Positions 54,207 to 63,596 of a stretch of DNA of 64,000 nucleotides are shown in pieces. A program made the position numbers and the translations under genes. The stretch covers positions 62,001-126,000 of the forward strand of contig NZ_WHPF01000008.1 of assembly GCF_013106755.1 (NCBI RefSeq), given 5' to 3'. The stretch's first letter is position 1. Each line of letters opens with the position of its first letter. Origin of the DNA: Limnovirga soli. Its GTDB lineage: Bacteria; Bacteroidota; Bacteroidia; Chitinophagales; Chitinophagaceae. The notes under the pieces were generated by a model that was not told where the DNA came from, ran no database searches, and was given only the letters and a program-made list of their open reading frames with translations.

Positions 54207-57200
54207 ATGAAAAGCCAGATCTTAATATTGCTTTTGTGTATGCAAATTTTTGCATTGCATAGTTTTTGCCAGGCACCACTACAATTTAAACATATTACCA
54301 CTGCCGAAGGGCTATCGCAGGGGCATGTAAGCGCTATAGTGAAAGATTATAAGGGCTTTATGTGGTTTGGTACAGATGGAGGGCTAAATAAATATGATGG
54401 ATATACTTTTACCATTTTTAAACATGATCCATTAAAACCAAATTCTATTGCAGATAATATGGTGTTGGATATTTTGGAAGATACTGATAGTACTTTATGG
54501 GTGGCCACTGCAAACGGATTGGATAAGTTTAACAGAAGCAATAATAGTTTTACGCATTACCTGTATGGTAATTCGATTTTTATAAACGATATTTTTGAAG
54601 ATCACCAAAAGCAATTATGGATTGCCACTAAAGGCGGCTTGTATGTTTTTAATAAAATAACAAATAGATTTACTTTATTTAAACACTATAGCCATGCAGC
54701 CAATAGTTTGGCTGATGATTATGTTTACGATATTGCTGAGGATGATACACACCATATGTGGCTTGCCACTATTAATGGATTAAATAAATATGACCCCGTA
54801 AAAAAAGCGTTTACCCTATACCATCACAATGCCAATGATAAAAATAGCATAGGATCGAACTGGATAAAAACAGTTTTTAAAGATAGAAAGGGGCGTATAT
54901 GGATAGGTACACAGGGTAGTGGCGTTTCGATGTTTAATGCTGCTACCAATAATTTTACGCATTACCGTCATTATTCAAATGATAAAAACTCTATAAGTCA
55001 TAATGATATTTTATGTTTTGGTGAATATGGAAACGGCGATTTATGGATTGGCACAGAAAACGGTGGTATTAATTTTTTTGATGAGCAGCACCAAAAATTT
55101 GTTTGTTATAAAAATGATGAATTTGATATTGGTAGTATTAGTAATAATTCTATTTACAGCATTTACCGCGATGATATTGGCAATATGTGGGTAGGAACAT
55201 GGTCTAACGGAGTAAATTTTTTACCTGTTGTACCAGAAAAATTTGAGAAATATACCCATATAAGCGGGAAGAAAAATAGCTTGAGTAATTCCTCAGTACT
55301 TTCTATTGCCTGCGATGCGAGGAATAATTTATGGATTGGAACAGATGGAGGAGGTTTAAACAATATTGATTTTGTTAGCGGGCTGATAAGGCGTTTTACA
55401 TTTAAACCGGGGAAAGAGAATGCTGTTAATGCAGACTATGTGCTTTCTGTTGTAAATATAGATGATCAGCGGCTGGGTTTAGGGTATCAGAGAGAAGGCA
55501 TGGATATACTAAACACCCAAACCCGCAAAGTGGAAGCACATGTGCCTTTGTATAGCGATAAAAGCAGTGGCCAGGAATATTCTGCCAATACATTGTATAA
55601 GGACAGGAATGGAAAAATATGGATTGGCTCATGGGGCGGCGGACTTTATTGTTATGATACAAAAACAAAGCAATTGGCATGTTTTAAAAATAACACTAAG
55701 GATAAAACCTCCCTTATCAATGATTTTATTAATTGCATTTTGCAGGATAATGATGGAAATTATTGGATAGGAACCGATGTAGGGATGGATAAACTGGATG
55801 TTGATAAACAGGTGTTTATACATTATCTGCAGTCACCACAGCAGAAGGGCAGTATCAGCAATAACCTGGTGCAAAATATTTTTCAGGATACCAAAGGTCG
55901 TTTATGGATTGCTACCGGTGGCGGGCTGAACCTGTATGATTATGCTACCAATACCTTCAAAGCATTTACAGAAGCAAATGGATTGCCGGATGATATGATT
56001 GAGAGTATACTGCAGGACCAAAATGGCAATTTATGGATAAGTACAGATAATGGTATAGCTGAATTTAATCCGGAAACATCTGCTATTATAACAACATATG
56101 GCCTTGCCGATGGTTTGCAGGGCAATGAATTTAAAATGGCATCTTCTTACAGGAATGTAGATGGTGAAATGTTTTTTGGCGGTCCAAACGGATTAAATGT
56201 TTTTCACCCTGATAAAATGCCCTTTAATAATCATGTGCCTTCTGTTTATATTACCAAATTGCTTCTATATAATAAAGCAGTTGAAATTGGTGATAATGAT
56301 CAAATTCTTACAAAAGATATATCAGAAACAAAAGAAATTATAGTAAGCCATTTATTAATGGATATAAGCTTTGAGTTTGCGGCACTTAATTATATTTCTC
56401 CTGAAAAAAATCAGTATGCGTATAGGTTGGAAGGCTTTGATGACAATTGGAATAATGTTGGTACCAAACGTTCTGCCACCTATACCAATCTTGATCCCGG
56501 AACTTATACATTTACGGTTAAGGGCACCAATAATGATGGTGTTTGGAATGAAAAAGGTGCTTCCATTAAAGTGATTGTTACGCCTCCCTTCTGGCAAACA
56601 TGGTGGTTTATACTTCTGGCTATAGCATGGATCTGTTTATTAATTTTTGCGTTTTACCGGTTTAGAGTAAATGTAATAGAGCACCAGAAAGTACAGCTGG
56701 AACAAAAAATAAAAGAGCAAACAGCACAGCTTATTTTTCTAAATGATAATGAAAGAAAAGCAAGGCTGGAAGCAGAAAAAGCCACTCTGGAATCAGAGCG
56801 GGCAAGGCAGGAAGCCGATCTGGCAAATATTGAATTGGTTGCCAAAAATAAAGAGTTGGAACAATTTGCTTATGTGGTTTCACACGATTTACAGGAGCCC
56901 TTACGCACTACTACCAGTTTTATTCAACTACTGGAAAAACATTTTCACGGGCAAACTGATGAAACCACTTCCCGGTATCTTTATTTTATCAGAGATGCTG
57001 CCGATAGGATGAAAGTGCTGATTAAAGACCTGCTCGAGTTTTCACGAATTGGGGCCAATGCATTGCTTGGAAAAATAGATTGCAATGCCATATTGCACAA
57101 TGTTTTGGTGGATATTGATGTAGCCGTAAAAGAAGCCAATGCTCAAATACATGCCGATACATTACCCGTATTATATGGCTATGCCACCGAAATAAAACTA

Positions 57201-57533
57201 TTGCTGCAAAACCTGATTGTAAATGCGATTAAATTTAGCCGTAAAGATGTAGAACCCCGTATATACATCACGGTTGCCGAGCAAACTGATACATGGCTGT
57301 TTACAGTAAAAGACAATGGCATAGGCATAGACAATAAATTTTACGACAAAATCTTTGTTATTTTTCAGCGCCTGCATTCAAAAGGAGTTTATGAAGGCTC
57401 CGGAATAGGCCTGTCTCATTGTAAAAAAATTGTGTCTATGCACAAGGGTAAAATTTGGGTTGAGTCAACACCTGGCGAAGGCAGTACTTTTTATTTTACC
57501 ATTGCCAAAAATCTGGAAGCTGCCAGTAAGTAA
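54207..57533 (+). CDS. Two-component-regulator propeller sensor histidine kinase
   Basis: A 1108-residue protein with a signal peptide (ending SFCQA), about 14 regulator-propeller repeats over residues 25-690 with markers such as MWFGTDGGLNKYDG and IWIGTQGSG, and a Y_Y_Y domain at about 700-785. A membrane helix (near 800-820) and a coiled coil with EAEKATLESERARQEAD follow, then a HisKA domain with FAYVVSHDLQEPLR (His893) and a HATPase with LLQNLIVNAIKFSR, DNGIGID and GSGIGLSHCKKI. It lacks the receiver and AraC domains that many such sensors carry, so a separate response regulator is needed and none is beside it. The ATG at 54207 is used; a TTG three codons earlier is also in frame. Convergent with uxaB across 41 bp. 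Confidence 0.9.
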   Translation: MKSQILILLLCMQIFALHSFCQAPLQFKHITTAEGLSQGHVSAIVKDYKGFMWFGTDGGLNKYDGYTFTIFKHDPLKPNSIADNMVLDILEDTDSTLWVATANGLDKFNRSNNSFTHYLYGNSIFINDIFEDHQKQLWIATKGGLYVFNKITNRFTLFKHYSHAANSLADDYVYDIAEDDTHHMWLATINGLNKYDPVKKAFTLYHHNANDKNSIGSNWIKTVFKDRKGRIWIGTQGSGVSMFNAATNNFTHYRHYSNDKNSISHNDILCFGEYGNGDLWIGTENGGINFFDEQHQKFVCYKNDEFDIGSISNNSIYSIYRDDIGNMWVGTWSNGVNFLPVVPEKFEKYTHISGKKNSLSNSSVLSIACDARNNLWIGTDGGGLNNIDFVSGLIRRFTFKPGKENAVNADYVLSVVNIDDQRLGLGYQREGMDILNTQTRKVEAHVPLYSDKSSGQEYSANTLYKDRNGKIWIGSWGGGLYCYDTKTKQLACFKNNTKDKTSLINDFINCILQDNDGNYWIGTDVGMDKLDVDKQVFIHYLQSPQQKGSISNNLVQNIFQDTKGRLWIATGGGLNLYDYATNTFKAFTEANGLPDDMIESILQDQNGNLWISTDNGIAEFNPETSAIITTYGLADGLQGNEFKMASSYRNVDGEMFFGGPNGLNVFHPDKMPFNNHVPSVYITKLLLYNKAVEIGDNDQILTKDISETKEIIVSHLLMDISFEFAALNYISPEKNQYAYRLEGFDDNWNNVGTKRSATYTNLDPGTYTFTVKGTNNDGVWNEKGASIKVIVTPPFWQTWWFILLAIAWICLLIFAFYRFRVNVIEHQKVQLEQKIKEQTAQLIFLNDNERKARLEAEKATLESERARQEADLANIELVAKNKELEQFAYVVSHDLQEPLRTTTSFIQLLEKHFHGQTDETTSRYLYFIRDAADRMKVLIKDLLEFSRIGANALLGKIDCNAILHNVLVDIDVAVKEANAQIHADTLPVLYGYATEIKLLLQNLIVNAIKFSRKDVEPRIYITVAEQTDTWLFTVKDNGIGIDNKFYDKIFVIFQRLHSKGVYEGSGIGLSHCKKIVSMHKGKIWVESTPGEGSTFYFTIAKNLEAASK

Positions 57534-57574
57534 ATTCTTTTCACCCCTGGGCTGTATAAAATTGCAGCTGTGCT

Positions 57575-59053
57575 TTATTGGGGCAATACAGCCATTGTTT
57601 CCATGACCTTAATAACACAATCAGTAAACCCGTTTAATTCATGCAAATTCGCACCCCACAGTTCCTTATTTGATAATACCTTATTGGCTACGGCTGAAGG
57701 TGATTTTTCCTGTTGCCAAACCTCATAAAAATAAGGGGCGGCATCATCCTGTATCAGATAGGGGTTATTGTGTAAATCGCCATAATATTTGCCATCTGTT
57801 ATTGTTTGGGCTTGCATAAATTTCAGGTAAGCCGCAAAGCCATAAGCCAGGTAATCAGGCACTTTATTGTGGCGGGCATAATACTCCAGTAAAACAGGTA
57901 TTACCCGCATCTTCATCTTGGCGGTATACTGCATGGTAATATTTATCCATTTATGCTCAATATAGGTATTGCTAAAACGTTCCAATACTTGTTTGCCAAA
58001 TTTATTGGCCGCCTCTGCCGGTAAACTAAAGGGTATGCCATTGGCAATATCCTGAAGCATTATCTTGCTTATAAATGCAGCAAATGCGCTATCCTGCATG
58101 GCTTGTTTAACTGTGGTAAAACCATGTAAAAAAGCTGCACCGCAACTAAGTGTATGGGTGCCGTTTAGTAGCCTTAGTTTAAGTTCCTTATATTGGGTAA
58201 TATCGGGGCAAATAACTACGCCTTCATGCACGGTTGCAAAAGTTAAAGCTGCCTTTATTTTTTCATCTCCCTCAATAGCCCATAATGCATAGGGCTCGCT
58301 CATTATCATCAATTCATCCGTATAACCTAATGTAGTTTCCAACTCGGTATATAATATCTTTTCGGGGCGGCCGGGCACAATACGGTCAACCAAAGAATTA
58401 CAAAATGTATTCTGCTGTAAAAGCCAATCTATAAAAGCGGCATCCAATGCGTTAAACAGTGCCAGCTCCTCCAATATCAGTTTTAATTTGGTGCCATTAT
58501 CTGTAATCAGTTCAGTTGGTATAATAATCATGCCGCTGGCAGCACTGCCATTAAAAGCCTTATATCTTTCCAGTAAAAAAGCGAGCAGTTTGCCGGGGAA
58601 AGAAACCGGAACCGTATCCACAATTGTTTCTTTTACAAGCTGCAAACCTACTTCCGTGGTATTCGAAATAATCAATTGCATTTCAGGATTATGTGCACAG
58701 GCAAGTATGGACTGCCATTCTGTTTTAGCCGATAGCACCCTGCTAATAGAAGCATTTACAATATTCTCTTCCACAATGGCGCCATTATGCAGGCCGCGTA
58801 TAATATGTGTATACAATCCATCCTGTGTGGCAAATGCATTGGTATCGCCTGTATCAGTAGATTTTACAACTACTATTCTGCCGTTAAAAATTTGTAGGTT
58901 ATTAGCGGCATTAATAAAAAAATCGGGCAAGCCGCGTAGTAAAACACCGGTGCCAAATTGCAATACTTTTTCCGGAAGTTCAAAAACGGTAGTCAATGGT
59001 AATTGAAGGTTGCCTGCAGACAAATGTGGTAAAGCAGCTGTTGAAATTTTCAT
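57575..59053 (-). CDS. uxaB: Tagaturonate reductase
   Basis: A 492-residue member of the long-chain mannitol dehydrogenase family. The N-terminal cofactor part reads EKVLQFGTGVLLRGLPDFFI, and IIPTELITDNG and a catalytic KW-type region (EHKWINITMQY) are in place. It reduces tagaturonate to altronate using NADH in the galacturonate branch. It complements uxaC at 5.8 kb but stands alone, with a repeat pair upstream. uxaA (altronate dehydratase) is not in the window. Confidence 0.9.
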   Translation of the reverse strand: MKISTAALPHLSAGNLQLPLTTVFELPEKVLQFGTGVLLRGLPDFFINAANNLQIFNGRIVVVKSTDTGDTNAFATQDGLYTHIIRGLHNGAIVEENIVNASISRVLSAKTEWQSILACAHNPEMQLIISNTTEVGLQLVKETIVDTVPVSFPGKLLAFLLERYKAFNGSAASGMIIIPTELITDNGTKLKLILEELALFNALDAAFIDWLLQQNTFCNSLVDRIVPGRPEKILYTELETTLGYTDELMIMSEPYALWAIEGDEKIKAALTFATVHEGVVICPDITQYKELKLRLLNGTHTLSCGAAFLHGFTTVKQAMQDSAFAAFISKIMLQDIANGIPFSLPAEAANKFGKQVLERFSNTYIEHKWINITMQYTAKMKMRVIPVLLEYYARHNKVPDYLAYGFAAYLKFMQAQTITDGKYYGDLHNNPYLIQDDAAPYFYEVWQQEKSPSAVANKVLSNKELWGANLHELNGFTDCVIKVMETMAVLPQ

Positions 59054-59165
59054 ATTGTAGTTAAATGGGCTAATAAATATTAAAGATAATGCGGTGTGGC
59101 TAAATTATAAACAGTTGAGGTATTTATTGCGCTGTTTTGTTATATGCCCAACAGCAATACAGGCG

Positions 59166-59300
59166 CTGAAGTGTGCGACGCAACTGGGTTTAATAGCATT
59201 GATATAGCTGGGCTAATAATTGTTAATACAGTAAAATAAACAAGTATTTGCCCGGCAACCAATTACCTAATCAAGCTTTACTTGCGTCGCACTCTTGTAC
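59166..59300. repeat. Inverted pair of type A repeats
   Basis: A minus-oriented variant at 59166-59184 (CTGAAGTGTGCGACGCAAC) and a plus-oriented exact core at 59281-59300, preceded by TGCCCGGCAACC and AAGCTTTA. It fills the 374-bp divergent gap upstream of uxaB and the membrane protein gene. The second core is open in frame with the downstream gene, which makes the gene look 60 codons too long. Confidence 0.9.
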
Positions 59301-59427
59301 GGTTAGATTATATATGCAGCTTTTATTGAAGCGGATATATGGATGGCCAAATTTAAATTTTGCCGCACCAACCAAACTTTATCGCCAAAACCTTTGCCAT
59401 AATTCAACCGATTGCTTATTTTTAATC

Positions 59428-60591
59428 ATGCTACAATCAAGTCAGGTTCCCCAACAATCTCACCGTTTGCAATCCATCGATTTACTAAGGGGATTGATCA
59501 TGATTATTATGATGCTGGATCATGTACGTGAATTTTTTAGCTACACTCCTTATCAACCAACTGATATTACACAGGCCTCTGTAGCTTTATTTTTTACACG
59601 TTGGGTTACACATCTTTGTGCACCAACCTTTGTTTTCCTTTCCGGCATCAGTGTGTTTTTATATTTCAAAAGGGTAGATAGCCTTGCAAAAACAAGTGTG
59701 TTTTTGTTAACCCGCGGTATATGGCTAATTGTGGTAGAAATTTTTGTAATTAGTGCCATACTTACGCAAGGGTATCAGCTAACATTGCTCGAAGTAATTT
59801 GGGCAATTGGCTGTTCCATGCTACTACTGGCAGGTTTAATTTGGCTGCCCCGATGGCTGCAAATAATTCTCGCCCTTGCTATGATTATGGGGCACGATGC
59901 AGTACCGTTTGTTGGAATGATAACAAAAGATAATTTCCTGTTGGCGCTATTACATAATCCTCCATTCTTTATTCCTAGTCCTACAGTGCTTATTGCCTAT
60001 ACTATTGTACCCTGGGTGGGTGTAATGCTGTTGGGCTTTATAATGGGTTCCTGGTTTAATTTGGCGCCGCAACAAAGGGATAAGCAGTTATTAATCACCG
60101 GTGCCGCAGCGCTTATACTTTTTGTGGTACTGCGGTTGCTAAATGTGTATGGAGATCCATCTCTCTGGAGCAGTCAGCAGCGTGGGAGCATCTACACTTT
60201 TCTTTCTTTTTTAAATGTGTCCAAATCTCCGCCATCCCTTTTATTCCTTTCTGTAACACTTGGTATATCATGTATATTATTGGTGTTGCTAAACAAAATA
60301 CCCGCAGCTATTAAACAGGTTTTTATTACTTATGGCAGGGTGCCCTTATTCTTCTTTATTGTTCATCTGGCGGTTATCAGTTTCGCCTCCCGTGTGTGGA
60401 CATACATGGCATATGGCAAGGGAGTTAATCTTTCTTTTGAAGATGCCAAAAATTGGCCAGCCGCCTACGAGCCAAGTTTAATTCGTACTTATTTGCTTTG
60501 GTTGCTGCTCATTATTCTGCTCTATTTTCCTTGTAAATGGTATGGTAATTACAAAGCCGGCAGCAAGGCCTGGTGGGTATCTTATCTGTAA
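59428..60591 (+). CDS. Multispan membrane protein, HGSNAT/DUF1624-like acyltransferase
   Basis: A 387-residue protein with about ten membrane helices. The N-terminus reads RLQSIDLLRGLIMIIMMLDHVREFF, matching the DUF1624/heparan N-acetyltransferase-like family, which moves acetyl groups across membranes in related enzymes. YTIVPWVGVMLLGFIMG and RVPLFFFIVHLAVISF are two more family blocks. The ATG at 59428 is chosen; upstream codons in the same frame are repeat sequence and were rejected. Substrate unknown. Confidence 0.83.
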   Translation: MLQSSQVPQQSHRLQSIDLLRGLIMIIMMLDHVREFFSYTPYQPTDITQASVALFFTRWVTHLCAPTFVFLSGISVFLYFKRVDSLAKTSVFLLTRGIWLIVVEIFVISAILTQGYQLTLLEVIWAIGCSMLLLAGLIWLPRWLQIILALAMIMGHDAVPFVGMITKDNFLLALLHNPPFFIPSPTVLIAYTIVPWVGVMLLGFIMGSWFNLAPQQRDKQLLITGAAALILFVVLRLLNVYGDPSLWSSQQRGSIYTFLSFLNVSKSPPSLLFLSVTLGISCILLVLLNKIPAAIKQVFITYGRVPLFFFIVHLAVISFASRVWTYMAYGKGVNLSFEDAKNWPAAYEPSLIRTYLLWLLLIILLYFPCKWYGNYKAGSKAWWVSYL

Positions 60592-60648
60592 AATATTATA
60601 GCCAAAAAGTGCACTTTGTATTTAGCCACATGGCTTCTATTCAGCATC

Positions 60649-60668
60649 CTTGTGTCACTCACTTGTAC
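60649..60668 (+). repeat. Degenerate dispersed repeat, type A
   Basis: CTTGTGTCACTCACTTGTAC, followed by GGTTGGATTATATAGGCGGC. Several base changes from the consensus; read as a decayed copy. It lies in the 171-bp convergent gap. Confidence 0.6.
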
Positions 60669-60762
60669 GGTTGGATTATATAGGCGGCTTTTATCTAAGC
60701 GGGTTGTAGCGTTCAGCTTAAATACAAATCTTTAAGTGAAACGCTTCGAAGAAGAAACAATC

Positions 60763-61404
60763 TTATTGTTCTATATGCACATCCGAAATTTTCGCTTTCT
60801 CCATTACGTCAGCATTATGGGAACAAATAAAAATGCCTGCTAATATTTCATCAGGCATATTACTCATTTCATGTTCGCCAACAACAATAAAAGGGTCGCC
60901 TTCTTTCTCTGCAATACGCATGGTAAAATGCTTGCCCTTGCGCAGCAATTGTATTATAGCATATTGCTTTAGTTCAGGTGCACGAATTTCATCTTCGGGG
61001 TCCCGCATGCTCATGCCCGGTTTAACACGCCACTGCATTACAGTAAGCCCGTCACCATGTGTAACTGCACTTACATGAATGGCGGTATCTGCCAAAGACG
61101 CTCTTACCATCCAGCCCATTTTCCGGTGCGCTTCTTTGCCGGTTCCTTCAAATTCAAAATGTGCTGTAAGTGTAAAATCTCCTGTTATTTTTTTATAGGC
61201 GTACTGAAACTCATCGCGGGTAAACCATATATTATATCCGCTGCCACTTAACGTATAGGTGTTTGTTTGCTTATCATAAACAGTGGAGCCTTTTATTTTG
61301 GGGTTACCTACATCCATTTGGTTTTCGAAAATACCAATGCCAGCTTCTTTCATGGCAGCAGCAGAAAGCAAGCTGATAGCGCAGGCAATAATTAATGTTT
61401 TCAT
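60763..61404 (-). CDS. Secreted DUF1349-like protein
   Basis: A 213-residue protein with an N-terminal signal peptide (MKTLIIACAISLLSAAA). The body reads YNIWFTRDEFQYAYKKITGDFTLTAHFEF, GWMVRASL and SAVTHGDGLTVMQWR, a beta-sandwich (concanavalin-like) fold seen in DUF1349 and in domains beside TolB-like biopolymer proteins. It probably binds a polysaccharide or is part of a larger cell-surface system; no partner genes are seen. Stand-alone. Confidence 0.75.
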   Translation of the reverse strand: MKTLIIACAISLLSAAAMKEAGIGIFENQMDVGNPKIKGSTVYDKQTNTYTLSGSGYNIWFTRDEFQYAYKKITGDFTLTAHFEFEGTGKEAHRKMGWMVRASLADTAIHVSAVTHGDGLTVMQWRVKPGMSMRDPEDEIRAPELKQYAIIQLLRKGKHFTMRIAEKEGDPFIVVGEHEMSNMPDEILAGIFICSHNADVMEKAKISDVHIEQ

Positions 61405-61548
61405 CTATCTAATATACCATTTATTATGTTAGTGGCATCAACCAATAGTATGCTGCTATTGGCGCCCATACCAATAGTGAACCATTTACAATTACAAAAC
61501 TTGTATACCTTTTTTTGGGCCGAACTGTATATGTTTTATGAAGCTTTA

Positions 61549-61568
61549 CTTGCGTCGCACTCTTGTGC
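61549..61568 (+). repeat. Dispersed intergenic repeat, core type A
   Basis: CTTGCGTCGCACTCTTGTGC, preceded by AAGCTTTA. It lies in the 539-bp gap between the DUF1349-like and haemoglobin genes. The rest of that gap has a small hairpin (CCAATAG, 7 nt, CTATTGG at 61442-61462) and short open stretches that I do not count as genes. Confidence 0.88.
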
Positions 61569-61943
61569 TTTCTCCTTGGTAGCAGCTGTTATGACGGAAT
61601 ATTAATGGCAATAAAGTATTGGTATATTCCGGCACCTGAACTTGTTTCTGGGCCAAGGTTCGTGGCTTCATAAACCTTCATGGTCAATAATGTTTAATTT
61701 CAGGTTCTCTTGTTTTAGGAGAGGTATTATGCTGTGGCTTGGTATATGATTGCGTTTAGTAAGGTACAAGTACGCAGCGCTGCAATGTCTTGACTGCATA
61801 TTTACGCCACAATGGGGCACCAGCGAAATCAAATATTGCTGGTTTAGTGTTTTTACCTATTTGTGCCTTATGTAAATAGTAATAAAAACGGAATAGTAAG
61901 GGATGTTAACCACCTAAAGTCTAATCTGTTTGGTTTTATTTCA

Positions 61944-62336
61944 TTAGCTTAAAATGTATTCATGCCCGTGTACAATCTTTATCTGCATTACTGTGGCAAT
62001 ACTAATTGCTCTTTGTTTGGTAAGTTCTGCTTTGTCGCCTTCAAATAATCCATCCACAGTTTGGGTAAACAGTTTTATCCATTCCTGAAAATGTTCAGAG
62101 TTGAGTGGCGTTTTTTGATGCAGTTGTTTATGGGCAGTCATGGGGTTGCCGGTATAAGTGCCGGTGAAGAAAATGACGTTCTCCCAAAAATCGTACATCA
62201 CCGGCATATGCTTCTCCCAGTTTACTTTGGCTACATCGTTGAAAATATATCCTATTAACTGGTCTTTTTTTACCTTTTCATAAAACGTGTTGATGAGTAA
62301 AATAATATCATCACGGTTTGCAATATCTTTTTTCAT
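61944..62336 (-). CDS. Group III truncated haemoglobin
   Basis: A 130-residue haem protein. The motifs are FYEKVKKDQLIGYIF, MPVMYDFWENVIFFTG (helix B-CD-E region) and HFQEWIKLFTQTVDGLF with the probable proximal histidine. Group III globins are often linked to nitrosative stress. It starts 4 bp after the cupin stop on the same strand as the nos-type genes, so a role in handling NO from denitrification fits, as an inference. Confidence 0.88.
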   Translation of the reverse strand: MKKDIANRDDIILLINTFYEKVKKDQLIGYIFNDVAKVNWEKHMPVMYDFWENVIFFTGTYTGNPMTAHKQLHQKTPLNSEHFQEWIKLFTQTVDGLFEGDKAELTKQRAISIATVMQIKIVHGHEYILS

Positions 62337-62340
62337 CGTT

Positions 62341-62631
62341 TTATTTTATAAGTAGTAAAGCTGTATCGGTTAATGCTTTTACAGCATGCAATTGATTTGC
62401 CTTAAACTGAAACAAGTCATCTTTATGCAAATTGAAATCTATGCCTTCGTGTGTAAATATTATATCGCCTTCTATTATCATTATAAAAGCATCTGTTTTT
62501 GAAGTATGCGGCTTTAAGACTTCATCTTTTGCTATTGTTAAAAGTATTACTTCAAAAGGTTCGCTTTTGTATAAGGATTGCTTTTTTATTTTATCGTACT
62601 GCTTTAATTCAGCTAAATTTCCTGTGTGCAT
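62341..62631 (-). CDS. Small cupin-domain protein
   Basis: A 96-residue single-domain cupin: HTSKTDAFIMIIEGDIIFTHEGIDFNLHKDDLFQFKANQLHAVKA, with His48-like and a later His for metal binding. Function unknown. Gap of 4 bp to the haemoglobin gene implies co-transcription. The 195-bp gap to the NosY-like gene holds a decayed repeat. Confidence 0.82.
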   Translation of the reverse strand: MHTGNLAELKQYDKIKKQSLYKSEPFEVILLTIAKDEVLKPHTSKTDAFIMIIEGDIIFTHEGIDFNLHKDDLFQFKANQLHAVKALTDTALLLIK

Positions 62632-62765
62632 ATTAGACTCCTCTGCCCCTGAACGGGAACTTTTTTATTTATTATAGAAATTGTGGTAACACTAATGATT
62701 TTTTGTAACCTGATATTTTTTTCAGAAATTCAGCGGCTGTTAAGAGCTCCATTATTATTTCATCT

Positions 62766-62785
62766 GTACAATTGTGTGACACAAC
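62766..62785 (-). repeat. Degenerate dispersed repeat, type A
   Basis: GTACAATTGTGTGACACAAC followed by AAAAGC matches the reverse-complement core with several changes. It lies between the cupin and NosY-like genes, so inside the presumed nos cluster. Confidence 0.55.
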
Positions 62786-62826
62786 AAAAGCTTTATAGAA
62801 ATACTGATGCCTGTACCAAAAAATTT

Positions 62827-63594
62827 CTATAAATCCTTGCGGTTAAATTTTCCTAGTGACAACAGTAAAGGCACCGCAGCCCATGCCGATAATACAATCC
62901 CTGCAATAATTACACCCCACTGGCTACCGAAAAAATCCTGAAATACGGCGCCGGTATAACCTAGCATTACAGACACATCCATTTTTAAAATGATGAGTAC
63001 ACGTGCAAGGTCAATCGGGTTTAATGCGCTTACGCTTATCATGAATTTTTCAATGGGATAGTCGCTGAACTGAAACAAAATAAAGAGCACCAAACCATCG
63101 AATAGTACCGAGAAATAAAACCATAATAAGATGGCTACGCCAATACCTTTTGCCTTATCTCTTGTGCACACAGATGCAAGCAATGCAATGGCTACAAAAA
63201 TGATACTTAGAAGGATGCCCGTTGCTATCATTGTGATGCCCGTTGCAGAAAATTCGAACAGTAAAATAGGTATGCCTGCACCAATAAAAAAAGCAAGCGA
63301 CATAGAGCCTGCAAGCCCGACAAAAATACTTAGCCATAGTGTTTTTCTTTTGATGGGCTGACTTACCATTAACTCAATAAACTCTGCACTGTTGTAAATA
63401 TAGATCGTTGAAAAAATAATGGAAACCAATGGAACGATGATTAGCACAATATTGAGTAAACTAAGTAAACCCTTACCGGCAGTATCTTCCAGATTAAAGA
63501 TGCTGAAGGAAATAATTAGTAAAAAAACAGTATACGACATTACTATCTTGTTGCGCAGTATATCGAGTATTACGTATTTGATGATTTTTTTCAT
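62827..63594 (-). CDS. nosY: ABC-2 permease, NosY-like
   Basis: A 255-residue membrane protein with about six helices. PIDLARVLIILKMDVSVMLGYTGAVFQDFFG is characteristic of NosY, the permease of the NosDFY copper-sulfur transporter that matures nitrous oxide reductase. SQPIKRKTLW is also typical. It starts 2 bp after the NosF-like stop, so they form one operon. The rest of the cluster (nosZ, nosD, nosL) would lie beyond the right edge. Confidence 0.85.
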   Translation of the reverse strand: MKKIIKYVILDILRNKIVMSYTVFLLIISFSIFNLEDTAGKGLLSLLNIVLIIVPLVSIIFSTIYIYNSAEFIELMVSQPIKRKTLWLSIFVGLAGSMSLAFFIGAGIPILLFEFSATGITMIATGILLSIIFVAIALLASVCTRDKAKGIGVAILLWFYFSVLFDGLVLFILFQFSDYPIEKFMISVSALNPIDLARVLIILKMDVSVMLGYTGAVFQDFFGSQWGVIIAGIVLSAWAAVPLLLSLGKFNRKDL

Positions 63595-63596
63595 GA

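Noticed and set aside
59248-59427. N-terminal 60 codons of the DUF1624-like gene
   Set aside because: They translate repeat sequence, and homologues start near MLQSSQ at 59428.
61590-61760. Possible remnant coding sequence in the minus strand
   Set aside because: Two short pieces in different frames resemble protein but are too small and unlinked to call a pseudogene.
4345-62785. A CRISPR array
   Set aside because: The repeats are scattered, not regularly spaced, vary in orientation and have no unique spacers of constant length; no cas genes are present.
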